A stretch of 64,000 bases of DNA from DAOVXM01 sp963746255. GTDB taxonomy: Bacteria > Chloroflexota > Anaerolineae > Anaerolineales > UBA4823. The stretch lies in assembly GCA_963746255.1 (NCBI GenBank), contig CAVVAJ010000009.1:372001-436000 (forward strand). The letters run 5' to 3'. Positions 27,184 through 36,241 of the stretch are shown piece by piece. A program made the position numbers and the translations under genes. The notes under the pieces were generated by a model that made no database searches, was not told the origin of the DNA, and was given only the letters and a program-made list of their open reading frames with translations. Each line of letters begins with the position of its first letter. The first letter of the stretch is position 1.

Positions 27184-29802
27184 ATGCTAAAAGAGTTCCC
27201 AACTCATGACACTCCCCAACAGCTCTTAGTAACACCCCCACTACCGGATGGCTTGAACAAGATTGATCTAAGCAATAATGCTCGCGAAGTACTGCGCCGC
27301 CGTTATGTGCGCCGAGGCCATGAGGGTGAGCTTATCGAGAGCATCGAAGAGATGTTCTGGCGAGTAGCCTATCATGTCGCGCAGGTAGAAGACACCTGGG
27401 GGAGTGATATTTTTGGTCGTGCAAAAGCCTTTTATAATTTACTGATTGAAAAGCAATTCTTCCCCAATTCGCCAACTTTCACCGGCGCGGGAACCCCTTT
27501 AGGACAATTAGCTGCCTGCTTTGTGCTGAGCATCACCGATGATATGGGACGGGATTCCGCCGGGATTTTCCAAACTTTACGTGATGCGGCTCTGATCCAG
27601 CAAACAGGCGGGGGCAATGGATTTTCTTTTTCCCAACTGCGACCCAAGCGCACCACCGTGAAGTCATCGGCTGGTGAGGCAACCGGCCCCGTCGGTTTCT
27701 TACGCGTGTATGATCGGGCTTTTGGTGAAATTGCCCAAGGGGGTACACGACGTGGAGCGAATATGGCGGTGCTGCGGGTCGACCATCCGGACATAGAAGA
27801 CTTTATCACCTGCAAAACGAATGAAGATGCGATCACCAATTTCAATATCTCAGTGGGTATCACTGACGCGTTCATGGAAGCGGTTGAGGATGATTTAGAT
27901 TGGGAACTGCGCTTCCCAGATGTAACATCCCCTGAGTACCATGATTTTCATGGCACCATTGATCAGGCTGAAAATGTGGGAGTGCCGATAAGGGTATACA
28001 GAATTGTACGCGCCCGGGATTTATTTGAGAAAATTGTTGCTCAAGCCCACCATAACGGTGAACCTGGTGTGCTCTTCTTGGATACCGCTAATCGAGACAA
28101 CCCGCTGCCGCATTTATACCAGCTTGAAGCAACTAACCCGTGTGGAGAACAGTTCTTAGGTCCATATGAAAATTGCTGCCTGGGATCGGTTAACTTAGCT
28201 CAGCACAATGGTCTCAATGGAAGTGTCAATTGGGAGAAATTACGCCAGAGCGTATTGTTGGCAACCATATTTCTCGATGATGTTGTCCAGGCAAACGCAT
28301 ACGTTCCGGCAGTCCCGCAGTTAAAAGACGCTGCACATCGTGCTCGGCGGATTGGTTTAGGCATTATGGGTTTGGGGGATTTGATGTACCACGCTGGAAT
28401 CCGGTATGGTTCACCAGAAGGACAAGAATTTGGGTCTCAGGTGATGGAATTTGTTCGCTATCATGCCATGCGAACCAGCATCGAGCTTGCGAAGACACGT
28501 GGGCCATTCCCAGCAATCAAAGGCAGCATCTATGATCCAGCCGACTTAAAATGGCAGCCCCCTCAATCGTTAACCCCATATTCACGTGATTGGGGCCGGC
28601 CAGCATTGGATTGGCAGCAAGTCCTGGAGGAAATTGAGCGCCACGGCATCCGCAACGCTGCCCAGACAACCGTGGCACCGACTGGCACGATTGCGACGGT
28701 CGCGGGTTGCGAAGGTTATGGTTGTGAACCCGTTTTTGCCCTGGCGTATGTCCGCCATGTCAATGACAATGGTAAAGATTTGAAATTATCCTATACCAGC
28801 CCTCTTTTTAGCCAGGCTTTGATCGAGGCTGGGCTAGATGTCAAAGACCGTGAGGAAATTATTGACCAGACGATGGACCACGGCACATGCCAGGATATAA
28901 ATACTGTCCCTGAGCATATCCGCCACACCTTTGTTGTTTCATCAGATATTTCGGCGGAAGAGCATGTGTTGATGCAGGGAGCAATCCAGGCTTTTGTCGA
29001 CAACAGCTTGAGTAAAACGATAAATTTTCCAGCTGACGCAACGATCGATGATGTCGCGAATGCCTATCAGCTTGCCTGGCAGCAAGAGTGCAAGGGTATT
29101 ACGGTTTATGTGACCGGCTCACGCCAGAAGGTGGTGCTCGAAACCAAAGCTACTGCGGAGCAGAAAGAGATCACTGAGCAAGTGATTGAAGAAGTTGAGC
29201 AAGCTCCCACGAGTGCGCCGATATGGCATGATAAAAAGAAACCCCGTCCACGCCACCTGCGCGGTTATACCTACAGCATAAGCACACCATTAGGAAAAGC
29301 GTTTGTAACGATAAATGAAAACGGTGGCAACCAGCCATTTGAAGTGTTTGTAAATACTGCCAAGGCAGGCAGCGATACAGCGGCAGTATCCGAGGCGATC
29401 GGTCGACTGATCTCTTATATACTCCGCTTGTCATCACCTATAGCACCACGTGAACGGCTAAAAGACGTCTGGCGCCAGTTGTCTGGTATCGGAGGCGGTC
29501 GCTCGCTAGGATTCGGTCCCAACCGAGTACGCTCGCTGCCGGATGGTGTCGCCCAGACATTGGCTGAATACCTCGAAAGTTCAGAAGCGGCCCATGCAGC
29601 AGAAGGTAGTGGTGAAAAAAGCGGTGGGAATGGACATTACATGATGAATGAGATTGCTTTATCAATCAATGCAGATCCTGTTGAAGCTGGAGAACAAAAC
29701 CCACAAAAAATCGGTGATCTCTGCCCTGAGTGCGGTCAAGCCGCAGTAGTTAATGAGGAAGGTTGCCGCAAGTGCTATGCCTGTGCCTACAGTGAATGCT
29801 AA
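27184..29802 (+). CDS. nrdJ: Vitamin B12-dependent (class II) ribonucleoside-diphosphate reductase
   Basis: The 872-residue enzyme makes deoxynucleotides with adenosylcobalamin, so it works with or without oxygen. The finger-loop region NPCGEQFLGPYENCCLGSVN carries active-site cysteines, and TVAPTGTIATVAGCEGYGCEP is in the barrel. A TSCPD-type domain (about 690-780) follows, then a C-terminal zinc-ribbon-like tail with CPECG and CRKCYACAYSEC that holds the redox-relay cysteines. ATG 27184 is chosen because AGGAG at 27171-27175 precedes it; the in-frame start at 27130 lacks a ribosome site. A terminator follows at 29829. Confidence 0.95.
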   Translation: MLKEFPTHDTPQQLLVTPPLPDGLNKIDLSNNAREVLRRRYVRRGHEGELIESIEEMFWRVAYHVAQVEDTWGSDIFGRAKAFYNLLIEKQFFPNSPTFTGAGTPLGQLAACFVLSITDDMGRDSAGIFQTLRDAALIQQTGGGNGFSFSQLRPKRTTVKSSAGEATGPVGFLRVYDRAFGEIAQGGTRRGANMAVLRVDHPDIEDFITCKTNEDAITNFNISVGITDAFMEAVEDDLDWELRFPDVTSPEYHDFHGTIDQAENVGVPIRVYRIVRARDLFEKIVAQAHHNGEPGVLFLDTANRDNPLPHLYQLEATNPCGEQFLGPYENCCLGSVNLAQHNGLNGSVNWEKLRQSVLLATIFLDDVVQANAYVPAVPQLKDAAHRARRIGLGIMGLGDLMYHAGIRYGSPEGQEFGSQVMEFVRYHAMRTSIELAKTRGPFPAIKGSIYDPADLKWQPPQSLTPYSRDWGRPALDWQQVLEEIERHGIRNAAQTTVAPTGTIATVAGCEGYGCEPVFALAYVRHVNDNGKDLKLSYTSPLFSQALIEAGLDVKDREEIIDQTMDHGTCQDINTVPEHIRHTFVVSSDISAEEHVLMQGAIQAFVDNSLSKTINFPADATIDDVANAYQLAWQQECKGITVYVTGSRQKVVLETKATAEQKEITEQVIEEVEQAPTSAPIWHDKKKPRPRHLRGYTYSISTPLGKAFVTINENGGNQPFEVFVNTAKAGSDTAAVSEAIGRLISYILRLSSPIAPRERLKDVWRQLSGIGGGRSLGFGPNRVRSLPDGVAQTLAEYLESSEAAHAAEGSGEKSGGNGHYMMNEIALSINADPVEAGEQNPQKIGDLCPECGQAAVVNEEGCRKCYACAYSEC

Positions 29803-29828
29803 GGTATCTAAAGGATGAAGTATATGAT

Positions 29829-29865
29829 ACGGGTAGAAGCACTTCTTCTACCCGTATTTATTTCC
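29829..29865 (+). terminator. Terminator of nrdR-nrdJ
   Basis: ACGGGTAGAAG (29829-29839) pairs with CTTCTACCCGT (29845-29855) around a 5-base loop, followed by the T-rich ATTTATTTCC. It lies 26 bases after the nrdJ stop. Confidence 0.82.
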
Positions 29866-29923
29866 TGGTCCGCATTGCTCCTCAATCGATTTGTTTCTAT
29901 TCATACCAAAGCGAGGTGAGTCC

Positions 29924-30322
29924 ATGAAAGCTCAAATTGCTCTTATCACGATTATCACCGAGGATATCCAGAACTTGCTGCGTTTCTACTGCGATGGACT
30001 CGGGTTTAGTATCAAAACGAATTTGGGAAAATATGTTGAGCTCAATCATGAAGGCGTGAGGTTTGCCCTCTGCGAGCGTTCGGTCATGCACGATGCGACT
30101 GGTCATCCGAGCTTCTTGGAATCGAGAAGAGGTCAATCTTTTGAACTCGCGTTTCCCTTAAACACTCCTGGAGAAGTAGATGCTGCTTATGAGGACATTT
30201 TGACAAAAGGTGCCGTTCCAATCCAAGCGCCCGCCACTATGCCTTGGGGACAGCGCACAGCTTTCTTTGCAGATCCAGATGGAAATATCCACGAACTTTT
30301 TGCAGATTTACCAGAAAATTAG
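29924..30322 (+). CDS. VOC (glyoxalase/bleomycin-resistance) family protein
   Basis: The 132-residue protein has the two beta-alpha-beta-beta-beta halves of the vicinal oxygen chelate fold: ALITIITEDIQNLLRFYCDGLGF at the start (given here only as the pattern I-x-x-F-Y-x-x-x-L-G-F) and RTAFFADPDGNIHELF at the end. Such proteins are metal-dependent glyoxalases, dioxygenases or drug-binding proteins; the short sequence does not distinguish between them. ATG 29924 is preferred over the in-frame start at 29891 because GAGGTGAG precedes it. It stands alone between the nrdJ terminator and an MFS gene. Confidence 0.82.
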   Translation: MKAQIALITIITEDIQNLLRFYCDGLGFSIKTNLGKYVELNHEGVRFALCERSVMHDATGHPSFLESRRGQSFELAFPLNTPGEVDAAYEDILTKGAVPIQAPATMPWGQRTAFFADPDGNIHELFADLPEN

Positions 30323-30505
30323 AGGGAATAGAGTTCGCTGACCGGTCTATCGGCGATTACAAAGCCACCCAGAAAATCTTGGATATCAAAACTCGGTACT
30401 CTCAATGGTACCGGGTGATCCATTGCAAGGGGTATAATAATCTCTCATCGTTCCACGCATAATATCCCTGGATAAATATAACAAGCTGCCTCTCGGAGGT
30501 GCTTT

Positions 30506-31720
30506 ACGCAACGCTGGCAATCTACACTGACCATTTTGTTTATCGCCCAGATGATGACGGCGGTTGGTTTTTCAAGCATCTTTCCATTTTTGCCACTGTA
30601 TGTAGGTTCGCTTGGGAGCAATTCCGGACTGAGTGTTGAACTGCTGGCGGGATTGGTTTATTCCGCGCAAGCATTCAGCATGATGATCGCCTCCCCTATT
30701 TGGGGTACGCTCGCCGACCGTTTTGGCCGGAAGATCATGGTCGAGCGCTCTTTGTTCGGTGGTGCTGTGTTGTTGTTACTGATGGCCTTTGTTCAGAGTG
30801 CGGAGCAACTAGTTGTACTTCGTGCTGTGCAAGGATTAATCACAGGAACCATGGCAGCTAGCAGCGCATTAATAGCAGCGAGTATTCCCCGCCGTAAGAT
30901 TGGCTTTGCGATGGGCATGTTACAAGTAGCGATTGGGTTAGGTGTTGCTGTAGGCCCATTAATTGGTGGGGCTGTGGCAGATTTTTATGGCTACCGGGTG
31001 TCATTTTTCATCACTTCCGGTTTGATGGTGTTATCAGGTACGATGGTTTTATTTGGTGTAAGGGAGGACTTCACCCCACCCGAAAGGACTGCCGGGATTC
31101 GTTCCGCAATGCTGGCTGATTGGCAAAAAGTATTGACCACCCAAGGTATTCCCACGACTTTTGGGATACGTTTTCTCAGCCAGATTGGACGCATGATGGT
31201 TATTCCGGTCATACCCCTCTTCCTTTTGAGTATTATGCCGGGGAATGAACGCATCAATACGTTCAATGGTCTTGTTATTGGAGCCGGTTCTGCCGCGACG
31301 ACGTTGAGTGCAGTATTTCTCGGGCGTTGGGGAGATCAGGTCGGTCACCGGAAGGTGCTAATACCCAGTGCTATCGCAGCAGGCGTTCTTTACACATGCA
31401 TGTCGCTGGTCATCACCAGCTGGCAGCTGCTAAGCGTACAGGTGCTGGTGGGTATTGCGATGGGCGGTATCATACCGATCATTAGTGCTCTCTTGGCGAA
31501 TTTCTCTCTGTCGGGGGAGGAAGGCGCGGTGTATGGACTTGATCATTCCATCAGCGCAGGTGGCCGTGCAATAGCACCCATACTCGGAGCGGCACTCGCA
31601 GCGGCGTTTTCAATCCGGGCGACTTTTGTTGCTTGCGGAGTTGTTTTCTTATTTTCGGCTTTGTTCGCAATTGTCAAACTGCCAAAACCAGAAGAGGCTA
31701 AACTCGCCAACATTGTATAA
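30506..31720 (+). CDS. Major facilitator superfamily transporter (multidrug type)
   Basis: The protein of about 400 residues has 12 predicted helices and the MFS motif A GTLADRFGRKIMVER between helices 2 and 3, with a second loop GRWGDQVGHRKV between helices 8 and 9. This is typical of drug:H+ antiporters of the DHA1 type. The start is uncertain. The first standard in-frame codon is TTG 30536, inside the first helix and without a ribosome site. The frame is open further upstream, and a good GGAGG at 30495-30499 points to an ACG at 30506 (xQRWQSTLTILFIAQ). Either a rare ACG start or a base error is possible. Confidence 0.85.
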   Translation, partial: TQRWQSTLTILFIAQMMTAVGFSSIFPFLPLYVGSLGSNSGLSVELLAGLVYSAQAFSMMIASPIWGTLADRFGRKIMVERSLFGGAVLLLLMAFVQSAEQLVVLRAVQGLITGTMAASSALIAASIPRRKIGFAMGMLQVAIGLGVAVGPLIGGAVADFYGYRVSFFITSGLMVLSGTMVLFGVREDFTPPERTAGIRSAMLADWQKVLTTQGIPTTFGIRFLSQIGRMMVIPVIPLFLLSIMPGNERINTFNGLVIGAGSAATTLSAVFLGRWGDQVGHRKVLIPSAIAAGVLYTCMSLVITSWQLLSVQVLVGIAMGGIIPIISALLANFSLSGEEGAVYGLDHSISAGGRAIAPILGAALAAAFSIRATFVACGVVFLFSALFAIVKLPKPEEAKLANIV

Positions 31721-31830
31721 TTTGTGGTAGACCTTCAGGGAAGGGCTGTACCACACCTATTCGTGAACTGATTTTGTGGAAGTCCAGTCAACTCACTGTC
31801 ATTCGCCTTCAACAAGGCAATCCCATCTCC

Positions 31831-32805
31831 ATGAAAAACGCAGTTGAGATTAAACATCTAAAACGAGTATTCAAGGTATCCATCGGAGTGATACGACGCT
31901 CGAGTAAAGAAGTCGTAGCAATTGATGATATATCCTTTGAGGTTAATGAAGGGGAATTATTTGGGTTGCTTGGACCGAACGGAGCAGGAAAGACGACCAC
32001 AGTAAAGGTATTGTCTACGCTGTTGATCCCCACTTCAGGCAGTGCTTCGGTTCAGGGTTATGATGTCGTCAAACAGGCTCAACAAGTCCGCAAAAAGATT
32101 GGATTTATCTTCGGGGGCGAGCGTGGGCTTTACTGGCGTCTTTCTGGGATTGATAATCTTCGTTATTTTGGAACTCTGTATAACGTACATCCAGATGTCC
32201 TAAAAATACGTATACCCTATTTGCTCGAACTGGTGGGGTTAGCAGGACGCGGCAACGAACGAGTAGAAGGTTATTCACGTGGTATGAAACAGCGCTTACA
32301 CGTGGCGCGAACGCTGCTGCATGATCCTGAGGTTTTGTTCCTTGATGAACCAACCATCGGTTTGGATCCAGTTGGTGCGCGTGAATTTCGACAGGTGATA
32401 CGCGATCTACAAGCCGAGAAAAAAACTATCCTACTAACAACCCACTATATGTTCGAAGCGGATGCGCTCTGCCAACGGATAGCGGTAATCAACCAGGGCC
32501 GTATTGTTGCGCTAGATTCTCCAGAAGGTTTAAAACAGCATGTACGTGATTTATCTGTCATCGAAGTTGAAATGTACGGAATCGGACAAGTGTTGATTGA
32601 TCGGATTCGTCAGGAACCCTTCGTAGATGCACTTGCCATAGAAAATCGAGACCAGAGACAAGTGCTGTTGGTTCAATCTTTACGGGGTTCAGAGGCTGTG
32701 GCAGATCTGATGGCTGCTTTGGAAGGGTATAAAGTTGGACGTGTACTTGTCCGTGAACCAACGCTTGAAGATGCCTATGTCCGTTTAGTGGGAGGCGATG
32801 GATGA
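31831..32805 (+). CDS. ABC-2 exporter, ATP-binding subunit
   Basis: The 324-residue ATPase has Walker A GPNGAGKTT, signature YSRGMKQRL and Walker B VLFLDEPTIGLDP, followed by a C-terminal domain typical of DrrA/CcmA-like exporters. It powers export through the two permeases that follow. ATG 31831 is used, giving MKNAVEIKHLKRVF; an in-frame TTG at 31774 lacks better support. It overlaps the next gene by ATGA. The substrate is unknown; neighbours suggest drug or lipid export. Confidence 0.92.
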   Translation: MKNAVEIKHLKRVFKVSIGVIRRSSKEVVAIDDISFEVNEGELFGLLGPNGAGKTTTVKVLSTLLIPTSGSASVQGYDVVKQAQQVRKKIGFIFGGERGLYWRLSGIDNLRYFGTLYNVHPDVLKIRIPYLLELVGLAGRGNERVEGYSRGMKQRLHVARTLLHDPEVLFLDEPTIGLDPVGAREFRQVIRDLQAEKKTILLTTHYMFEADALCQRIAVINQGRIVALDSPEGLKQHVRDLSVIEVEMYGIGQVLIDRIRQEPFVDALAIENRDQRQVLLVQSLRGSEAVADLMAALEGYKVGRVLVREPTLEDAYVRLVGGDG

Positions 32806-33596
32806 TCACCCAAGTTCGGAACTCCTGGCGAACAGTATTTGCGGTCGCCGAGATGACCCTCCGCCAAAATGTGCTGGATTTGTTCATAATATTTACCGTA
32901 CTTGTGCAGCCTTTGCTTATTGCGATACTTGCTCTTGCCATGCTGCAGGATAAAGGGGAAGACTATATCCTCTTCATTGTTGTAGGGAGCGGTATGACAG
33001 GTATCTGGAGCAGCTTGCTGTTCATCTCTGGAAACAGCATTAACGTTGAACGTTGGTCGGGCACACTTGAGAGCCTCGTCGGGATGCCGACTTCATTATC
33101 GGTCATCGTCTTTGGAAAGAATCTTGCCAATGTCGGCCAATCTCTGCTCTCAATGGTTGTGGCTTATTGCCTCGCGGTGTTCCTATTCAATTATGATCTT
33201 ACATTCAGCCAACCGTTTCTCTTTATTATCTCACTGCTGTTAACAGTCATTGCGTTCATTAGTTTTGGATTGGTTATTGCGCCTGTCTTTGTAATGAATC
33301 CCAGTGTGCAGCGGTGGCAGAACGCGATGGAGTTTCCAATCTATATCTTGTGTGGATTCCTATTCCCGGTCGCTATGCTACCACAGTGGACAACGCCTAT
33401 CAGCTACCTGCTTACACCTTACTGGGCAGCCCGCGCTTTGCACGGCACCTCCACGGGGAATGCCCCTCTTGAGCAAACTTTCTTCGCCTGGGGAATGATG
33501 GTTCTCTTTAGTGTAATTTATTTCGCAATTGCTTCTCAGTTATTCAAGTTGATGCTGGTAAAAGCCCGTACAGATGCTACATTGGACATGGAGTAG
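32802..33596 (+). CDS. ABC-2 type exporter permease 1
   Basis: The 264-residue protein has about six membrane helices and the ABC-2 layout, including GTLESLVGMPTSLSVIVFGK after the second helix and the FLFPVAMLP segment before the final helices. It starts within the ATPase stop codon (ATGA), so synthesis is coupled. It probably forms a heterodimer with the next permease. Confidence 0.88.
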   Translation: MITQVRNSWRTVFAVAEMTLRQNVLDLFIIFTVLVQPLLIAILALAMLQDKGEDYILFIVVGSGMTGIWSSLLFISGNSINVERWSGTLESLVGMPTSLSVIVFGKNLANVGQSLLSMVVAYCLAVFLFNYDLTFSQPFLFIISLLLTVIAFISFGLVIAPVFVMNPSVQRWQNAMEFPIYILCGFLFPVAMLPQWTTPISYLLTPYWAARALHGTSTGNAPLEQTFFAWGMMVLFSVIYFAIASQLFKLMLVKARTDATLDME

Positions 33597-33599
33597 AGT

Positions 33600-34400
33600 G
33601 TGCAAACACTTATCGTGAACCTTCGGCTGTTCTGGCAGAGCACCCTATTGTCATATATAGCTTTATTTCATTGGCTCAGACCGATGACATACTTGGCATC
33701 AAAAATTGTTATGCCGCTCGCACAAGTATTGTTTTTCACGTTGTTGGGCACATTTGCTACCGGTCCAGATACAGCCAATTTCTATATTATCGGTAATGCA
33801 ATGCAGATCGCTGCGGTCAGCGGTATTTATGGGGTAACGATGAGCATCGGGGGGGATCGTTGGAACGGCACGTTACCGTATTTATTTGGTACGCCAGCTA
33901 ACCGCCTGGTACTGTTCGTGGGGCGTGCCTTTCTGCATATCATTGACGGTATGTTAGGGGTAGTGATTGCTTTTATGTGGGGGGTTGTACTGCTGGGGCT
34001 TGACCTCTCGCAAACAAATTTGCTGGCTCTGGCTTTGACGATCCTGATTACCACGTACAGTACGTCCGGACTGGGTTTATTGATGGGCTGTCTAAGCTTG
34101 ATCACTTTAAATGTTATGTTTATCAATAACACAGTCTATTTCGCATTACTGCTTTTCTCTGGGGCAAATATCCCCGTTTATATACTGCCTGAACTGCTAC
34201 GCGCAATCTCTTTCGTTTTACCTCTAACACGTGGTATTGCTGCTGCAAGGATGCTCATAACCGGCGCTGCGTTTCTTGAGGTTGCTCCCCTGCTAATTGG
34301 TGAGTTCATAGTTGGCAGTTTTTATGTTGTCCTGGGGTTTTTTCTGTTCCGCTGGTTTGAAATTCAAGCCAAACGGCGAGGTACTTTGGAAACGGTATAA
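33600..34400 (+). CDS. ABC-2 type exporter permease 2
   Basis: The 266-residue, GTG-started protein is another six-helix ABC-2 permease with GGDRWNGTLPYLFGTPANRL, the same element as in permease 1 (RWSGTLESLVGMP). It begins three bases after permease 1. The pair with the ATPase at 31831 forms a complete heterodimeric exporter. Confidence 0.88.
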   Translation: MQTLIVNLRLFWQSTLLSYIALFHWLRPMTYLASKIVMPLAQVLFFTLLGTFATGPDTANFYIIGNAMQIAAVSGIYGVTMSIGGDRWNGTLPYLFGTPANRLVLFVGRAFLHIIDGMLGVVIAFMWGVVLLGLDLSQTNLLALALTILITTYSTSGLGLLMGCLSLITLNVMFINNTVYFALLLFSGANIPVYILPELLRAISFVLPLTRGIAAARMLITGAAFLEVAPLLIGEFIVGSFYVVLGFFLFRWFEIQAKRRGTLETV

Positions 34401-34430
34401 TTCAGCTATCCTATATCATGAAGGTGTTCT

Positions 34431-35078
34431 ATGCCCAAACGGTTAGTGATCGTTGCAGGAAACATTGGTGCTGGAAAAACTTCGCTCACTGAACGGATTG
34501 GTGGGCGCCTCGGTTGGGAATCTGCTTATGAATCGGTAGTTGATAATCCCTACCTACCTGATTTTTATGCCGACATGCATGCTTGGTCATTCCATTTGCA
34601 GATATATTTCCTCGGACATCGAGCTGAACAATACCTTGATGTGGCCAATAATACACAATCTGTGATCTTGGATCGTAGTATATATGAAGATGCCTACATC
34701 TTCGCTCGGGCTCTCCACCATATGGGCAACATTTCTGAAAGGGATTATTTGGCTTATAGGCGAGTCTTCGACTTGGTTGTCAAAAGTCTACCAGCTCCGG
34801 ACCTGCTCATCTATTTGCAAGCACCAGTTTCAGTCCTCATGGAGCGTATCCGCCGCCGCGGACGTGATATTGAGACGGGCATCACCGGCGACTATCTGGA
34901 TTTACTGGAGTCTTTCTATGATGATTGGATGCGTACTTTTGATGTCTGTCCTGTACTGACGATTCGCACCGATGACTTAGATTACGTCCACAAACCACAG
35001 CATCTTGCTATCGTTGTCCAGCGCATACAGGATAAACTTACTGGACGCGAAGTTGTCATCTTCCCACCTGATATATAA
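34431..35078 (+). CDS. Deoxynucleoside kinase
   Basis: The 215-residue kinase has the P-loop GNIGAGKTSL, the VVDNPYLPDFY and SVILDRSIYEDA (DRS) motifs and the lid RIRRRGRDIE. These define the deoxyadenosine/deoxyguanosine-type deoxynucleoside kinases. It phosphorylates salvaged deoxynucleosides in the cytosol. It lies 30 bases after the ABC exporter and is probably read with it, followed by a hairpin at 35108. Substrate preference cannot be fixed from sequence. Confidence 0.92.
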   Translation: MPKRLVIVAGNIGAGKTSLTERIGGRLGWESAYESVVDNPYLPDFYADMHAWSFHLQIYFLGHRAEQYLDVANNTQSVILDRSIYEDAYIFARALHHMGNISERDYLAYRRVFDLVVKSLPAPDLLIYLQAPVSVLMERIRRRGRDIETGITGDYLDLLESFYDDWMRTFDVCPVLTIRTDDLDYVHKPQHLAIVVQRIQDKLTGREVVIFPPDI

Positions 35079-35107
35079 GCAACGCATGTTCCATCAAAAT
35101 AGCGTAT

Positions 35108-35146
35108 TATCTCCTGATGGACTCTCCCCCAGGAGATATTTGTTTA
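35108..35146 (+). terminator. Terminator after the deoxynucleoside kinase
   Basis: TATCTCCTG (35108-35116) pairs with CAGGAGATA (35130-35138) and is followed by TTTGTTT. It closes the plus-strand exporter/kinase unit. Confidence 0.75.
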
Positions 35147-35187
35147 ATCAAATAATAAACACGACCCGCACATGATAAGCGGGTCGT
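35147..35187 (-). terminator. Terminator of the minus-strand sugar/E1 operon
   Basis: ACGACCCGC (35161-35169) pairs perfectly with GCGGGTCGT (35179-35187). Read on the minus strand, the stem is followed by GTTTATTATTTG. It lies 23 bases after the UbiA stop and ends the long minus-strand run. Confidence 0.8.
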
Positions 35188-35210
35188 AAAGCGGTGATTC
35201 GTTTGGATGG

Positions 35211-36212
35211 TTATTGCTGCAGGAAGTTTTGGACGATCGTCCCCAAGATCAATCCCAACAAGTAAAGCAAACCAAAGCGCCGGTTGTGGACGAATGCGCC
35301 CGCGACAAAGTAATTTGGCCATACATCCGGGTAGCTTTCCGGTTTCTCTTCGGGTTTCGGAGCGCGGAACATCGGTAATATTCGGAAGAATTCTGGTAGG
35401 GCGAGAAAGACTACTAGCAGCACTGGTGAGAAGAATCCGACAATGACCAGGTAAACAACCGATATATACTGCAGGATCAGCATACCGAGCACGATGTGGC
35501 GGGAGAGCTTTTCACCAAGCAGGACCGGCAGCGTATAGATGTGCTTGGCTTTATCCATGTCGTTTTTGTCGATATGCTTGCCGAAGATCACGCTGGTTAC
35601 ACCCAGGGCATAGGGTAGGCTGGCGATCACAACGTTCCAATCCCACGAACCGGTGATCACGTAGTAGCCCCCACCAATCATTAGCGGTCCCCAAACAATT
35701 AGTACTGCTACTTCCCCTAAGGCGATGTATTTCAACGGCCAGGTATAGAAGAGCACAAAAAACACACCCAAACCCAGGAAAAGCAGAGTGTATCCGCCTC
35801 GCAAGTAAATTAATGCCAACCCGGCAGAAAGCGCAATCAGACCGCTTACGAGGGCATACGTCAGGAGCTGCTTCTTGGTCAATAGGCCATGAACCAGGGG
35901 CTGTGGGCCGTATTGGGCGCGGTAATAGTTATCTTTATCTACACCGCGTACATAATCGGTGTAATCATTGAGCAGGTTGTTCGTTGCGTGGGCGAATATC
36001 AGGCCAACAGTTACTAGCAGCCACATCCAGAAGCTAAATTGGCCTTGCTGGTAAGCCAAGATACCCGCGATGGCAGCTGAAATAAAGGTCATTATCAATA
36101 CCGCTGCCCTGGTTGAGATCAGCCATTTAGAGATCACATCTAGTTTTTCCCATTCATTTTTGCTTACATGGGGAATAACTTGTAGAGCTTTGCGCCACAT
36201 CGAAACATTCAT
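35211..36212 (-). CDS. UbiA-family prenyltransferase (MenA-like)
   Basis: The 333-residue membrane protein has about eight or nine helices and the two Asp-rich motifs of intramembrane aromatic prenyltransferases: NDYTDY at about 82-87 and DKNDMD at about 215-220. These bind the prenyl diphosphate through magnesium. NLLNDY resembles MenA (dihydroxynaphthoate polyprenyltransferase) more than UbiA, but a decaprenyl-phosphate sugar-type role cannot be excluded. It starts 29 bases after the DegT aminotransferase gene, is the last gene of the run, and is followed by a strong terminator. No other menaquinone genes are nearby. Confidence 0.82.
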   Translation of the reverse strand: MNVSMWRKALQVIPHVSKNEWEKLDVISKWLISTRAAVLIMTFISAAIAGILAYQQGQFSFWMWLLVTVGLIFAHATNNLLNDYTDYVRGVDKDNYYRAQYGPQPLVHGLLTKKQLLTYALVSGLIALSAGLALIYLRGGYTLLFLGLGVFFVLFYTWPLKYIALGEVAVLIVWGPLMIGGGYYVITGSWDWNVVIASLPYALGVTSVIFGKHIDKNDMDKAKHIYTLPVLLGEKLSRHIVLGMLILQYISVVYLVIVGFFSPVLLVVFLALPEFFRILPMFRAPKPEEKPESYPDVWPNYFVAGAFVHNRRFGLLYLLGLILGTIVQNFLQQ

Positions 36213-36241
36213 AGGTCTCTCTAAAATCGTTTTTTGTAAGC

